Source: Rebecca billardiae RCC1528 (Eukaryota > Haptophyta). From it: a stretch of DNA of 64,000 bases. The notes below the pieces were generated by a model. The model made no database searches, had not been told where the DNA came from, and saw only the letters and a program-made list of their open reading frames with translations. Location of the stretch: contig OZ251228.1 in the NCBI GenBank assembly GCA_965240325.2, positions 2,046,001 through 2,110,000 of the forward strand, given 5' to 3'. Made by a program: the position numbers and the translations under genes. Below, piece by piece: positions 18,983 through 27,949 of this stretch; the stretch's first letter is position 1, and every line of letters begins with the position of its first letter.

Positions 18983-20446
18983 CTAACCGTAGTCGGACGA
19001 GGCGGATGACAGATCGGATGCCATCACCGTCCAATGGTCAGACTCATCATCAGTGTCTGTGTCACCGTGTGGCGGCAGTCGGCAATCCGCCCCGTTGCTG
19101 CCCTCGAGTCTCCCGACCAGCGGCGGCGGTTGGGGCAGCTGCGGGGCGGCGTCCGAGACAGTGACAAGGTGGCTGGTGGGTTTGTGCCGGCGCGTCGCTG
19201 TGCGCGTGCCCTGATCGCCAGCGCCATGCTCCAGTCTGCGCTTGGGGATGGCGAGCCGAGTGTTAACCATGCTGACCAGCTTGTGTTCAGCGCACCGGCT
19301 GGCGCGCGTGTCACCCGGCATGCCGAACGCAGGCTGCTGGGTGCAGCCGGTGTGATCACACTTGTGGCTCTTCATGTTGACCATGCCGGCCAGCTTGTGC
19401 GCAGCGCACCGGCTGGCGCGCGCGTCGCCCGGCATGCCGAAGTTAGGCCCCTTGGTGCAGCCGGTGTGATCACACTTGGGGTGCTTCAAGTCGACCATGC
19501 CGGCCAGCTTGTGCGCAGCGCACCGGCTGGCGCGCGCGTCGCCCGGCATGCCGAAGTTAGGCCCCTTGGTGCAGCCGGTGTGATCACACTTGCGGCTCTT
19601 CACGTCGACCATGCCAGCCAGCTTGTGCGCAGCGCACCGGCTGGCGCGCGCGTCGCCCAGCATGCCGAAGTTAGGCTGCTTGGTGCAGCCGGTGTGATCA
19701 CAATTGCGGCTCTTCACGTCGACCATGCCGGCCAGCTTGTGCGCAGCGCACCGGCTGGCGCGCGCGTCGCCCGGCATGCCGAAGTTAGGCTGCTTGGTGC
19801 AGCCGGTGTGATCACACTTGGGGTACTTCAAGTCGACCATGCCGGCCAGCTTGTGCGCAGCGCACCGGCTGGCGCGCGCGTCGCCCAGCATGCCGAAGTT
19901 AGGCCCCTTGGTGCAGCCGGTGTGATCACACTTGCGGCTCTTCACGTCGACCATGCCGGCCAGCTTGTGCGCAGCGCACCGGCTGGCGCGCGCGTCGCCC
20001 AGCATGCCGAAGTTAGGCTGCTTGGTGCAGCCGGTGTGATCACACTTGCGGCTCTTCACGTCGACCATGCCGGCCAGCTTGTGCGTAGCGCACCGGCTGG
20101 CGCGCGCGTCACCCGGCATGCCGAAGTTAGGCTGCTTGGTGCAGCCGGTGTGATCACACTTGCGGCTCTTCACGTCGACCATGCCGGCCAGCTTGTGCGT
20201 AGCGCACCGGCTGGCGCGCGCGTCACCCGGCATGCCGAAGTTAGGCTGCTTGGTGCAGCCGGTGTGATCACACTTGCGGCTCTTCACGTCGACCATGCCG
20301 GCCAGCTTGTGCACAGCGCACCGGCTGGCGCGCGCGTCGCCCGGCAGCGTCACCCGGACGGGCGCGCGTGGTGCGGCGAGCTCGTCCGCCGGGCCGCGCC
20401 AGTTCACCGGATCCACGCCCGCGCGATTCCAAGATCGAGGTTTCAT
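18983..20446 (-). CDS. EsV-1-7 cysteine-rich repeat protein, 9 repeats (locus 3, unit 2)
   Basis: Seen: 487 residues with the same N-terminus (MKPRSWNRAG), half repeat and acidic Ser/Asp tail as locus 2, but nine full repeats. Eight of the nine carry PNFG after the second Cys, whereas the other loci mostly have PSFG or PSYG, so this array has been homogenised separately. Repeat 6 has Asn before the first Cys (RNC instead of RKC). All Cys and His ligands are intact. The ATG at 20446 is separated from the opposite-strand ATG at 20456 by 9 bp. Confidence 0.75.
   Translation of the reverse strand: MKPRSWNRAGVDPVNWRGPADELAAPRAPVRVTLPGDARASRCAVHKLAGMVDVKSRKCDHTGCTKQPNFGMPGDARASRCATHKLAGMVDVKSRKCDHTGCTKQPNFGMPGDARASRCATHKLAGMVDVKSRKCDHTGCTKQPNFGMLGDARASRCAAHKLAGMVDVKSRKCDHTGCTKGPNFGMLGDARASRCAAHKLAGMVDLKYPKCDHTGCTKQPNFGMPGDARASRCAAHKLAGMVDVKSRNCDHTGCTKQPNFGMLGDARASRCAAHKLAGMVDVKSRKCDHTGCTKGPNFGMPGDARASRCAAHKLAGMVDLKHPKCDHTGCTKGPNFGMPGDARASRCAAHKLAGMVNMKSHKCDHTGCTQQPAFGMPGDTRASRCAEHKLVSMVNTRLAIPKRRLEHGAGDQGTRTATRRHKPTSHLVTVSDAAPQLPQPPPLVGRLEGSNGADCRLPPHGDTDTDDESDHWTVMASDLSSASSDYG
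19247..20272 (-). repeat. Tandem array of 9 x 114-bp coding repeats
   Basis: Same unit length and palindromes as the other arrays; only one unit (near 19701) breaks the usual sequence around TGTGATCACA by one base (CACAATTG). Confidence 0.95.
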
Positions 20447-20455
20447 CAGCCGCCA

Positions 20456-21305
20456 ATGGTCATCAGCTTTCGGAGCGGAATTGCATGCCCTGCCGCATCC
20501 CTGACGCACAATGGCGGGCGCGAGGAGCAACGCGACGGGGCGGTCGCGCTGAGCGCCGCGTTCGTTTCGTACAGCTCCTTCATCCTCGTGCCGGAGCACC
20601 GGCTCCTCTTCTGCAAGATCGACCAGGTCGTGAGCCAGAACTTCGTGCAGCTCTTCCGCGCGGTCCGCGCGCCGCACGACCCGGCGCTGCGCAAGCAGCT
20701 GTTCGTGCAGGACACCAACACGCTGCGCTACTTCGGGATGGGCGCGGAGGACGGCGCGGCGCGGCTGGCCGAACCGGCCTGGCAGGCCGCCGTCGTCTAC
20801 AGAGTGCCGCTCGAGCGCTTCGCCTCGGCGTACGCGTCCATGTGCACCGCGGGCCGTGACATGGACGGCGCGCGCCATTGCTCGGAGGCATTCGGCGTGT
20901 CGCGCCCCAGCTTCGACGAGGCGGCGGCAGCGCTCGGGCGAGGGCGCGTGCGCAACGGCATCAAATGCGGCAGTCTGAGCACTGCAGCGGGCTCAGCGCC
21001 ACCCTCGGCGCGTGCAAAACGTTCGAGCGCCTCGATCTGACGCGCGCGCACGCAGCCGTCGAGCGCATGCTGCGCGCGGTCGGGGTGGACGTGCGCGCGC
21101 TGGCGCCCGAGCTGGACAAGCTGTTCCCCGACGAGCACGCGCGCGCGGCGCGGCTGCGGAGCGTCGAGCCGGGCGACGGCGCTCCGCGCAAGCGGCCGGC
21201 GCCGCAGCTCGCGGACGGGTAGCGGCGTGCGTGGGCAAAGCGGCGCGCGCCCGCCGCGCCGAGCGGCGCGGTGCCCTCGAGGCCGAGCGCGCGCGCGCAT
21301 AGGAG
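20456..21305 (+). pseudogene. Sulfotransferase-like sequence, frameshifted (unit 2)
   Basis: Same structure as unit 1. In frame 1: MVISFRSGIACPAAS, VPEHRLLFCKID, YRVPLERFASAY. After the shared frame change: RQSEHCSGL, GACKTFERLD, VERMLRAVGVDVRALAPELD. This unit has an extra stop after PQLADG at about 21221 (TAG where the others have TGG), and CysTAG-type stop GCA-TAG just before the next ATG, so it is the most broken copy. Confidence 0.6.
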
Positions 21306-21929
21306 ATGGCGCTGCAGGCCTTCTCGAGCATTTCGTACCACGGCACGGCGTTCGGCGCGCTGCGCACGCTGTACGACGACGGCTCGCGGCCGGACGGCCG
21401 GCCGCTCGCCGTCGGCGCCTCGCCGCCGCCGCGCCGCCCCGCGGCGCGCGGCACGCCCGAGTCGGCGCCCGCGCTGCCGCCCGCGCGCACGCCCAAGCGC
21501 GCCGCCGCGCCGCTGCCGACGCTCGGCTGCGTCGGGCTGATCCCCGCGCCGGGCGGCGAGGGGTCGGAGGAGGAGGAGAGCCGCGTGCCCACGCTGGACG
21601 AGGCGCTCGCCGACTGGACGCGGGAGCAGCGGCCTGTCTTCGACGAGCTCGTGCGCGGTGCGCGCGCCGTGTCGTGGGCGCACGGCCTCGTGCGCGCCGC
21701 CGCGCAGGCCGAGTGCTCGGCCGGCCGCGCCGAGGGCACTGCCGGGGCTTGCGGCCTCGCGCGCGCTGAGGAGCTGGGCGCGAGATGCCTGGCGCGCGCT
21801 GTCGACGCGGGAGGCGTGCTCCACGCCGCGCGTCACCCGCTGCCGCTGGACGACCCGCTCGGCGTCGCCCTGGCGATGCTGCATGCCGCACTCGATGCGG
21901 AAGTGCAAGACGCGTGGCCATGGTCGTGA
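21306..21929 (+). CDS. Chimeric 207-residue ORF (unit 2)
   Basis: Same design and identical length as in units 1 and 3. An in-frame TAG lies two codons upstream of ATG 21306 (GCA TAG GAG ATG), so if translated it must start here. The SAAL1-derived half keeps the parental VRGARAVSWAHG but has its own changes (AECSAG, TAGACG). The N-part has SSISYHG like unit 3. Confidence 0.4.
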   Translation: MALQAFSSISYHGTAFGALRTLYDDGSRPDGRPLAVGASPPPRRPAARGTPESAPALPPARTPKRAAAPLPTLGCVGLIPAPGGEGSEEEESRVPTLDEALADWTREQRPVFDELVRGARAVSWAHGLVRAAAQAECSAGRAEGTAGACGLARAEELGARCLARAVDAGGVLHAARHPLPLDDPLGVALAMLHAALDAEVQDAWPWS

Positions 21930-22125
21930 ACATGCACGCGGACGACGGGTGGCCCGGGCGCCTATAGGCGGTGCTCCATCGCGGCCCCGCTCCCGCAAGG
22001 GGGCAGGGCTGCGGGTGTCGCACTCCTCTGGTCGGAAGGCGCGGACGCATACGAATATGTGTCTGCTGCTGTGTGACACTCTCTGACTAACTCTGAGCCC
22101 GACGCTTGCCCGTTGCATATATATA
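21581..22125 (+). repeat. Copy 3 of the SAAL1 3'-end block (shortened)
   Basis: Matches 11416 onward to about TTGCATATA and then stops; the hairpin/GATCTTTGATC part is missing because the inverted-repeat arm begins at 22137. The start codon-distal flank is slightly rearranged (CTATAGGCGGTGCTCC). Confidence 0.9.
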
Positions 22126-22136
22126 TAGAATTATAG

Positions 22137-22830
22137 TGATATGACCGCGTTCCGCGGTCCTTTTCCGTAGAACCAACGCAGTTGGGGGCCCGCGGCGCAG
22201 TGGTTGAGAATGAGACCGTGACGTCGTCAATCCGCACGGTCTGGCGTCTGCCTGGCAGTCAGACAGGCCGAGCCGCACCGTCTCGGAGAGTGAGTGAGAG
22301 TCAGACCCGTCCGTCGGACTCGCGGCGCGTGAATGGGCGCGCCGACGGCCAAGGGTGGCACGGGACACCAGCGGACGGGCCGCGCGGGGAAGCGGGGCGG
22401 CGCGCGCGCAGGGCGAGAGGCGCGGACGGGCCGCGCGGGGAAGCGGGGCGGCGCGCGTGCAGGGCGAGAGGCGCCGCGCGGCGCGGGCCGGCGCGTGCGC
22501 GCGCGCGCGCGCACCTGCTTGAGGTGCTCGCGCTGCGCCATGCGCTCGACGAAGGGCCGCTGGTCGCTCAGCCGGCGCGCCTCAGGCCGGCATAGCGAGA
22601 GCGCGCGCCACTGCTGCCCGCCCACGCTGCGCAGCCACGCGCAGACCGAGCGGAGCTCGGGGTGGGACGAAGCGAGTGGCGTGTCGCGCCCGCCGCCAGG
22701 CGCACGCGTGCCCTGCTCCGCACCGCGCCGCCGTGCTCGCCCGCCGCCTGCTCCGCCGCGTCGGCCTCGAGGATGGCGGCGGCCAGCGGCAGGCTGAGCG
22801 GCGCGCGCTCGCCCACCGTAGCTTCGAGGG
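22137..22830. repeat. Right arm of the large inverted repeat
   Basis: Reverse complement of 18050-18799 with moderate divergence; starts with the hairpin boundary motif at about 22142. Confidence 0.8.
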
Positions 22831-23069
22831 CCGTCCACACCTGCTCGAGCTGCTGCAGGGCGTGGACAAGGGCAGCGCGCGCGCCCAGCGCATCCGTGCC
22901 GCGTGACGCAGCGCGTCGAGCTCGGCGTCTCGCTTCGCCAGCTCGGCGCCCAGCGCCTCTGCGCGCACGCGTCGAGCTCGGCGTCGCGCTTTGCCAGCTC
23001 GGCGCCCAGCGCCTTCACGCGCACGTGCTCGTGTATCTGCGCGCGCACGGCCTGCGCGCCGCCGCCCAT
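22480..23069 (-). pseudogene. Remnant of the unidentified helical protein gene (copy 2)
   Basis: Minus-strand frames give ALGAELAKRDAELDALRHAA, ALQQLEQVWTALEATVGERA, LSLPLAAAILEADAAEQAA and, after a frame change, WRALSLCRPEARRLSDQRP and FVERMAQREHLKQV. The first part is a heptad-like helical repeat and the segment GAELAKRDAELD occurs two or three times (22920-23030), a small internal tandem repeat. Function unknown; this copy looks less eroded than the plus-strand copy. Confidence 0.45.
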
Positions 23070-23079
23070 CTGCGCGCGC

Positions 23080-23879
23080 AGACTCGGACTCGTCGCGGCT
23101 GGCTGCTAGGGAGTGCTAGGGTGCGCGCCGCGTAGTCGATGGCCAAGGCCTGCAGCCAGCGCGCCTGCACCGAGAAAAGAAGGCGCGGCACGCGCGCTAT
23201 AACCCAGTCCACGCAGACACGCGAGCGCGTGCTGGAGCGGCGCGCCGGGGCAACCGTCCACGTCGGCCGCGCGGGAGCCGCAGGTACTCTCGCGTGCCTG
23301 CGCGACGCAGCGCGCACGCACAGCGAAACGGGCGCGGGGTAGAATTCAGGAGAGCGCCGCCGCCCGCGCACCACCCCACCGAGAGTGCGCACATGCGCAC
23401 GCCACGACATGGCACGACATGGCGCACGAGTCGGACGCAACGCCCGACAGACAGAAGCCTTCGAACATCCGCGCGCGCCCGCAAACGCGGCCGCGCGCGC
23501 GGGCGGGCGCGCGGGCGTGCGTGCGCCACCCGCGCGGGAGGCGCCCGCGGCCGCGCGGGCGGCGCGCGCGCGGCGCGCGCTCCGCGCGGTCGTCCACACC
23601 GATGGCGGTCGATCGAGGGCGACGAGGGCTCGCCCCGTTTTTGGAGCGAGCGCGTGCCGCGCGCCCCCTGGCCCCCAACTGGGTATGATAATACCCACAA
23701 TTACCCAAAATGACCTTATGCCCCCAACACCGTTAGCGAGCCAATGTACTGATATGATAGACTGAACGAGAGTACCCACAATTACCCAATCTATCATTTT
23801 ACTATGGTCACACTAGAACGAGAGTCTACCCACAAAATTTACCCAGCCTGGCACAGTTGGGCGTGGGTTTCGTTGATTC
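23080..23879. other. Very GC-rich region without recognised gene
   Basis: Low-complexity GC/CG sequence (23100-23660) whose many open frames look like composition artefacts, then an abrupt shift to AT-rich sequence with short direct repeats. Confidence 0.5.
23690..23850. repeat. Short interspersed direct repeats (ACCCACAATTACCCA)
   Basis: The string ACCCACAATTACCCA occurs at about 23695 and 23774 and as a variant (ACCCACAAAATTTACCCA) near 23830; AACGAGAGT precedes the last two. Confidence 0.8.
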
Positions 23880-24095
23880 CTCTGTTCACTATTCAAGACG
23901 GCGGACGCGACCTTTTTCGACGCTAATCCATGTGTTAGGAGGTCTCAAAAAATCGAAACTCGGTCTCCCCACTCTGGAAAACACCGCCCCGTCCCTTTTT
24001 TCTTTGATCAAAGATCTTTTTGAAACGTGGTTCGGGCCCGCTGGTGCGGGCTCCACGCTGCGCGCTCCGCCCTGCACCGCGGGCCATCAACCACG
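23880..24095 (-). repeat. Inverted copy of the hairpin/GATCTTTGATCAAG element
   Basis: Reverse complement of the distal part of the block at 11955-12160 and 16782-16980. It includes TTCGGGCCCGCTGGTGCGGG and CTTGATCAAAGATC-like sequence, and extends into a CGACCTTTTTCG region shared only with the 11955 copy. Confidence 0.9.
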
Positions 24096-24201
24096 CATAT
24101 ACTTGTGACGTGTACGTGACACGTCGTTAACTATGCATCGCATCAGCACTATCGTCATCAGCGCGCATCATTGCGGAACAAAATTTACTACACTAGCTAA
24201 T

Positions 24202-25104
24202 CTAATCGTAGTCGGACGAGGCGGATGACAGATCGGATGCCATCACCGTCCAATGGTCAGACTCATCGGCATCAGTGTCTGTGTCACCGTGTGGCGGCAG
24301 TCGGCAATCCGCCCCGTTGCCTCTCTCGAGTCTCCCGACCAGCGGCGGCGGTGGTTGGGGCAGCTGCGGGGCGGCGTCCGGGACAGTGACACTGAGGTGG
24401 CTGGTGGGTTTGTGCCGGCGCGTCGCTGTGCGCGTGCCCTGATCGCCAGCGCCATGCTCCAGTCTGCGCTTGGCGATGGCGAGCCGAGTGTTAACCATGC
24501 TGACCAGCTTGTGTTCAGCGCACCGGCTGGCGCGCGTGTCACCCGGCATGCCGAACGAAGGCCACTTGGTGCAGCCGGTGTGATCACACTTGTGGCTCTT
24601 CACGTCGACCATGCCGGCCAGCTTGTGCGCAGCGCACCGGCTGGCGCGCGCGTCGCCCAGCATGCCGAACGAAGGCACCTTGGTGCAGCCGGTGTGATCA
24701 CACTTGCGGCTCTTCACGTGGACCATGCCGGCCAGCTTGTGCGCAGCGCACCGGCTGGCGCGCGCGTCGCCCAGCATGCCGAACGAAGGCACCTTGGTGC
24801 AGCCGGTGTGATCACACTTGCGGCTCTGCACGTCGACCATGCCGCCCAGCTTGTGCACAGCGCACCGGCTGGCGCGCGCATCGCCCAGCATGCCGAATGA
24901 AGGCCGCGTGGTGCAGCCGATGTGATCACACTTGCGGCTCTTCACGTCGACCATGCCGGCCAGCTTGTGCACAGCGCACCGGCTGGCGCGCGCGTCGCCC
25001 GGCAGCGTCACCCGGACGGGCGCGCGTGGTGCGGCGAGCTCGTCCGCCGGGCCGCGCCAGTTCACCGGATCCACGCCCGCGCGATTCCAAGATCGAGGTT
25101 TCAT
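24202..25104 (-). CDS. EsV-1-7 cysteine-rich repeat protein, 4 repeats (locus 4, unit 3)
   Basis: Seen: 300 residues, the shortest family member here: MKPRSWNRAG leader, half repeat, four full repeats (TTRPSFGML, TKVPSFGML twice, TKWPSFGMP) and the same tail as loci 2, 3 and 5, with a two-residue insertion (HLSVTVPDAAP) and an extra Ala-Asp near the end. First and last repeats are like those of locus 2, with the middle replaced. ATG at 25104; the neighbour's ATG is at 25114. Confidence 0.75.
   Translation of the reverse strand: MKPRSWNRAGVDPVNWRGPADELAAPRAPVRVTLPGDARASRCAVHKLAGMVDVKSRKCDHIGCTTRPSFGMLGDARASRCAVHKLGGMVDVQSRKCDHTGCTKVPSFGMLGDARASRCAAHKLAGMVHVKSRKCDHTGCTKVPSFGMLGDARASRCAAHKLAGMVDVKSHKCDHTGCTKWPSFGMPGDTRASRCAEHKLVSMVNTRLAIAKRRLEHGAGDQGTRTATRRHKPTSHLSVTVPDAAPQLPQPPPPLVGRLERGNGADCRLPPHGDTDTDADESDHWTVMASDLSSASSDYD
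24475..24930 (-). repeat. Tandem array of 4 x 114-bp coding repeats
   Basis: Shortest of the six arrays; units 2 and 3 are almost identical, consistent with a recent in-array duplication. Confidence 0.95.
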
Positions 25105-25113
25105 CAGCCGCCA

Positions 25114-25963
25114 ATGGTCATCAGCTTTCGGAGCGGAATTGCATGCCCTGCCGCATCCCTGACGCACAATGGCGGGCGCGAGGAGCAACGCGACGGGGCG
25201 GTCGCGCTGAGCGCCGCGTTCGTTTCGTACAGCTCCTTCATCCTCGTGCCGGAGCACCGGCTCCTCTTCTGCAAGATCGACCAGGTCGTGAGCCAGAACT
25301 TCGTGCAGCTCTTCCGCGCGGTCCGCGCGCCGCACAACCCGGCGCTGCGCAAGCAGCTGTTCGTGCAGAACACCAACACGCTGCGCTACTTCGGGCTGGG
25401 CGTGGAGGACGGCGCGGCGCGGCTGGCCGAACCGGCCTGGCAGGCCGCCGTCGTCTACAGAGTGCCGCTCGAGCGCTTCGCCTCGGCGTACGCGTCCATG
25501 TGCACCGCGGGCCGTGACATGGACGGCGCGCGCCATTGCTCGGAGGCATTCGGCGTGTCGCGCCCCAGCTTCGACGAGGCGGCGGCAGCGCTCGGGCGAG
25601 GGCGCGTGCGCAACGGCATCAAATGCGGCAGTCTGAGCACTGCAGCGGGCTCAGCGCCACCCTCGGCGCGTGCAAAACGTTCGAGCGCCTCGAGCCGACG
25701 CGCGCGCACGCAGCCGTCGAGCGCATGCTGCGCGCGGTCGGGGTGGACGTGCGCGCGCTGGCGCCCGAGCTGGACAAGCTGTTCCCCGACGAGCACGCGC
25801 GCGCGGCGCGGCTGTGGAGCGTCGAGCCGGGCGACGGCGCTCCGCGCAAGCGGCCGGCGCCGCAGCTCGCGGACGGGTGGCGGCGTGCGTGGGCAAAGCG
25901 GCGCGCGCCCGCCGCGCCGAGCGGCGCGTTGCCCTCGAGGCCGAGCGCGCGCGCGCATAGGAG
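25114..25963 (+). pseudogene. Sulfotransferase-like sequence, frameshifted (unit 3)
   Basis: As in the other units: frame 1 to VRNGIKC, then a frame change to RQSEHCSGLSATL and VERMLRAVGVDV, then a second change upstream of the TAG at about 25958. PAPS loop degenerate (DQVVSQ). One local difference is Pro-His-Asn for Pro-His-Asp near 25335. Confidence 0.6.
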
Positions 25964-26587
25964 ATGGCGCTGCAGGCCTTCTCGAGCATTTCGTACCACG
26001 GCACGGCGTTCGGCGCGCTGCGCACGCTGTACGACGACGGCTCGCGGCCGGACGGCCGGCCGCTCGCCGTCGGCGCCTCGCCGCCGCCGCGCCGCCCTGC
26101 GGCGCGCGGCACGCCCGAGTCGGCGCACGCGCTGCCGCCCGCGCGCACGCCCAAGCGCGCCGCCGTGCCGCTGCCGACGCTCGGCCGCGTCGGGCTGATC
26201 CCCGCGCCGGGCGGCGAGAGGTCGGAGGAGAAGGAGAGCCGCGTGCCCACGCTGGACGAGGCGCTCGCCGACTGGACGCGGGAGCAGCGGCCTGTCTTCG
26301 ACGAGCTCGTGCGCAGTGCGCGCGCCGTGTCGTGCGCGCACGGCCTCGTGCGCGCCGCCGCGCAGGCCGAGCGCTCGGCCGGCCGCGCCGAGGGCACTGC
26401 CGGGACTTGCGGCCTCGCGCGCGCTGAGGAGCTGGGCGCGAGATGCCTGGCGCGCGCTGTCGACGCGGGAGGCGTGCTCCACGCCGCGCGTCACCCGCTG
26501 CCGCTGGACGACCCGCTCGGCGTCGCCCTGGCGATGCTGCATGCCGCACTCGATGCGGAAGTGCAAGACGCGTGGCCATGGTCGTGA
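25964..26587 (+). CDS. Chimeric 207-residue ORF (unit 3)
   Basis: Same length and fusion point as units 1 and 2; in-frame TAG two codons upstream. The N-part has SSISYHG like unit 2, while the SAAL1-derived half has VRSARAVSCAHG like unit 1. Local changes GGERSEEKES at the joint. Expression unknown. Confidence 0.4.
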   Translation: MALQAFSSISYHGTAFGALRTLYDDGSRPDGRPLAVGASPPPRRPAARGTPESAHALPPARTPKRAAVPLPTLGRVGLIPAPGGERSEEKESRVPTLDEALADWTREQRPVFDELVRSARAVSCAHGLVRAAAQAERSAGRAEGTAGTCGLARAEELGARCLARAVDAGGVLHAARHPLPLDDPLGVALAMLHAALDAEVQDAWPWS

Positions 26588-26800
26588 ACATGCACGCGGA
26601 CGACGGGTGGCCCGGGCGCCTATGGGCGGTGCTCCCGATCCCGGCCCCGCTCCCGCAGGGGTGCAGGGCTGCGGGTGTCGCACTCCGTCTGGTCGGAAGG
26701 CGCGGACGCATACGAATAATAATCCGAATATGTGTCTGCTAAGGTGACAGGTGTGACACTCTGACTACTCTGAGCCCGACGCTTGCCCGTTGCATATAGT
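26239..26800 (+). repeat. Copy 4 of the SAAL1 3'-end block
   Basis: Matches 11416 onward to about TTGCATATAGTGAT, with a small insertion (AATAATAATCC) near 26715; then it runs directly into the EsV-1-7 3' flank of unit 4. Confidence 0.9.
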
Positions 26801-26932
26801 GATATACCATATATATGTATGTGACACGTCGTTAACTATATGCATCATGCATCGCATCACTATCGTCATCAGCGCGCATCATCATTGCGTGCGGAACTAA
26901 ATATATACGACTACAGTACTACACTAGCTAAT

Positions 26933-27940
26933 CTAATCGCAGTCGGACGAGGCGGATGACAGATCGGATGCCATCACCGTCCAATGGTCAGACTCATCAT
27001 CAGTGTCTGTGTCACCGTGTGGCGGCAGTCGGCAATCCGCCCCGTTGCCTCTCTCGAGTCTCCCGACCAGCGACGGCGGTTGGGGCAGCTGCGGGGCGGC
27101 GTCCGAGACAGTGACAAGGTGGCTGGTGGGTTTGTGCCGGCGCGTCGCTGTGCGCGTGCCCTGATCGCCAGCGCCATGCTCCAGTCTGCGCTTGGGGATG
27201 GCGAGCCGAGTGTTAACCATGCTGACCAGCTTGTGTTCAGCGCACCGGCTGGCGCGCGTGTCACCCGGCATGCCGAACGAAGGCCACTTGGTGCAGCCGG
27301 TGTGATCACACTTGGGGTTCTTCACGTCGACCATGCCGGCCAGCTTGTGCGTGGCGCACCGGCTGGCGCGCGCGTCGCCCGGCATGCCGAAGTTAGGCCG
27401 TGTGGTGCAGCCGGTGTGATCACACTTGCGGCTCTTCACGTCGGCCATGCCGGCCAGCTTGTGCGTACCGCACCGGCTGGCGCGCGCGTCGCCCGGCATG
27501 CCGAATGAAGGCCCCTTGGTGCAGCCGGTGTGATCACACTTGCGGCTCTTCACGTCGACCATGCCGGCCAGCTTGTGCGCAGCGCACCGGCTGGCGCGCG
27601 CGTCGCCCGGCATGCCGAAGTAAGGCCCCTTGGTGCAGCCGGTGTGATCACACTTGGGGCTCCTCACGTCGACCATGCCGCCCAGCTTGTGCGCAGCGCA
27701 CCGGCTGGCGCGCGCGTCGCCCGGCATGCCGAATGAAGGCTGCGTGGTGCAGCCGATGTGATCACACTTGCGGCTCTTCACGTCGACCATGCCGGCCAGC
27801 TTGTGCACAGCGCACCGGCTGGCGCGCGCGTCGCCCGGCAGCGTCACCCGGACGGGCGCGCGTGGTGCGGCGAGCTCGTCCGCCGGGCCGCGCCAGTTCA
27901 CCGGATCCACGCCCGCGCGATTCCAAGATCGAGGTTTCAT
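26933..27940 (-). CDS. EsV-1-7 cysteine-rich repeat protein, 5 repeats (locus 5, unit 4)
   Basis: Seen: 335 residues, same leader, half repeat and tail as loci 2-4. Five full repeats, TTQPSFG, TKGPYFG, TKGPSFG, TTRPNFG, TKWPSFG, in the same order as the last five of locus 2, so the two differ by loss or gain of exactly three units. All metal-ligand residues intact. ATG at 27940. Confidence 0.75.
   Translation of the reverse strand: MKPRSWNRAGVDPVNWRGPADELAAPRAPVRVTLPGDARASRCAVHKLAGMVDVKSRKCDHIGCTTQPSFGMPGDARASRCAAHKLGGMVDVRSPKCDHTGCTKGPYFGMPGDARASRCAAHKLAGMVDVKSRKCDHTGCTKGPSFGMPGDARASRCGTHKLAGMADVKSRKCDHTGCTTRPNFGMPGDARASRCATHKLAGMVDVKNPKCDHTGCTKWPSFGMPGDTRASRCAEHKLVSMVNTRLAIPKRRLEHGAGDQGTRTATRRHKPTSHLVTVSDAAPQLPQPPSLVGRLERGNGADCRLPPHGDTDTDDESDHWTVMASDLSSASSDCD
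27207..27776 (-). repeat. Tandem array of 5 x 114-bp coding repeats
   Basis: 114-bp period with the same two palindromes per unit. Confidence 0.95.
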
Positions 27941-27949
27941 CAGCCGCCA

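Noticed and set aside
3516-27776. TGTGATCACA as bacterial CRP-type binding sites
   Set aside because: It lies within codons for Lys-Cys-Asp-His-Thr in a eukaryotic gene and lacks the CRP spacing; treated as a property of the repeat.
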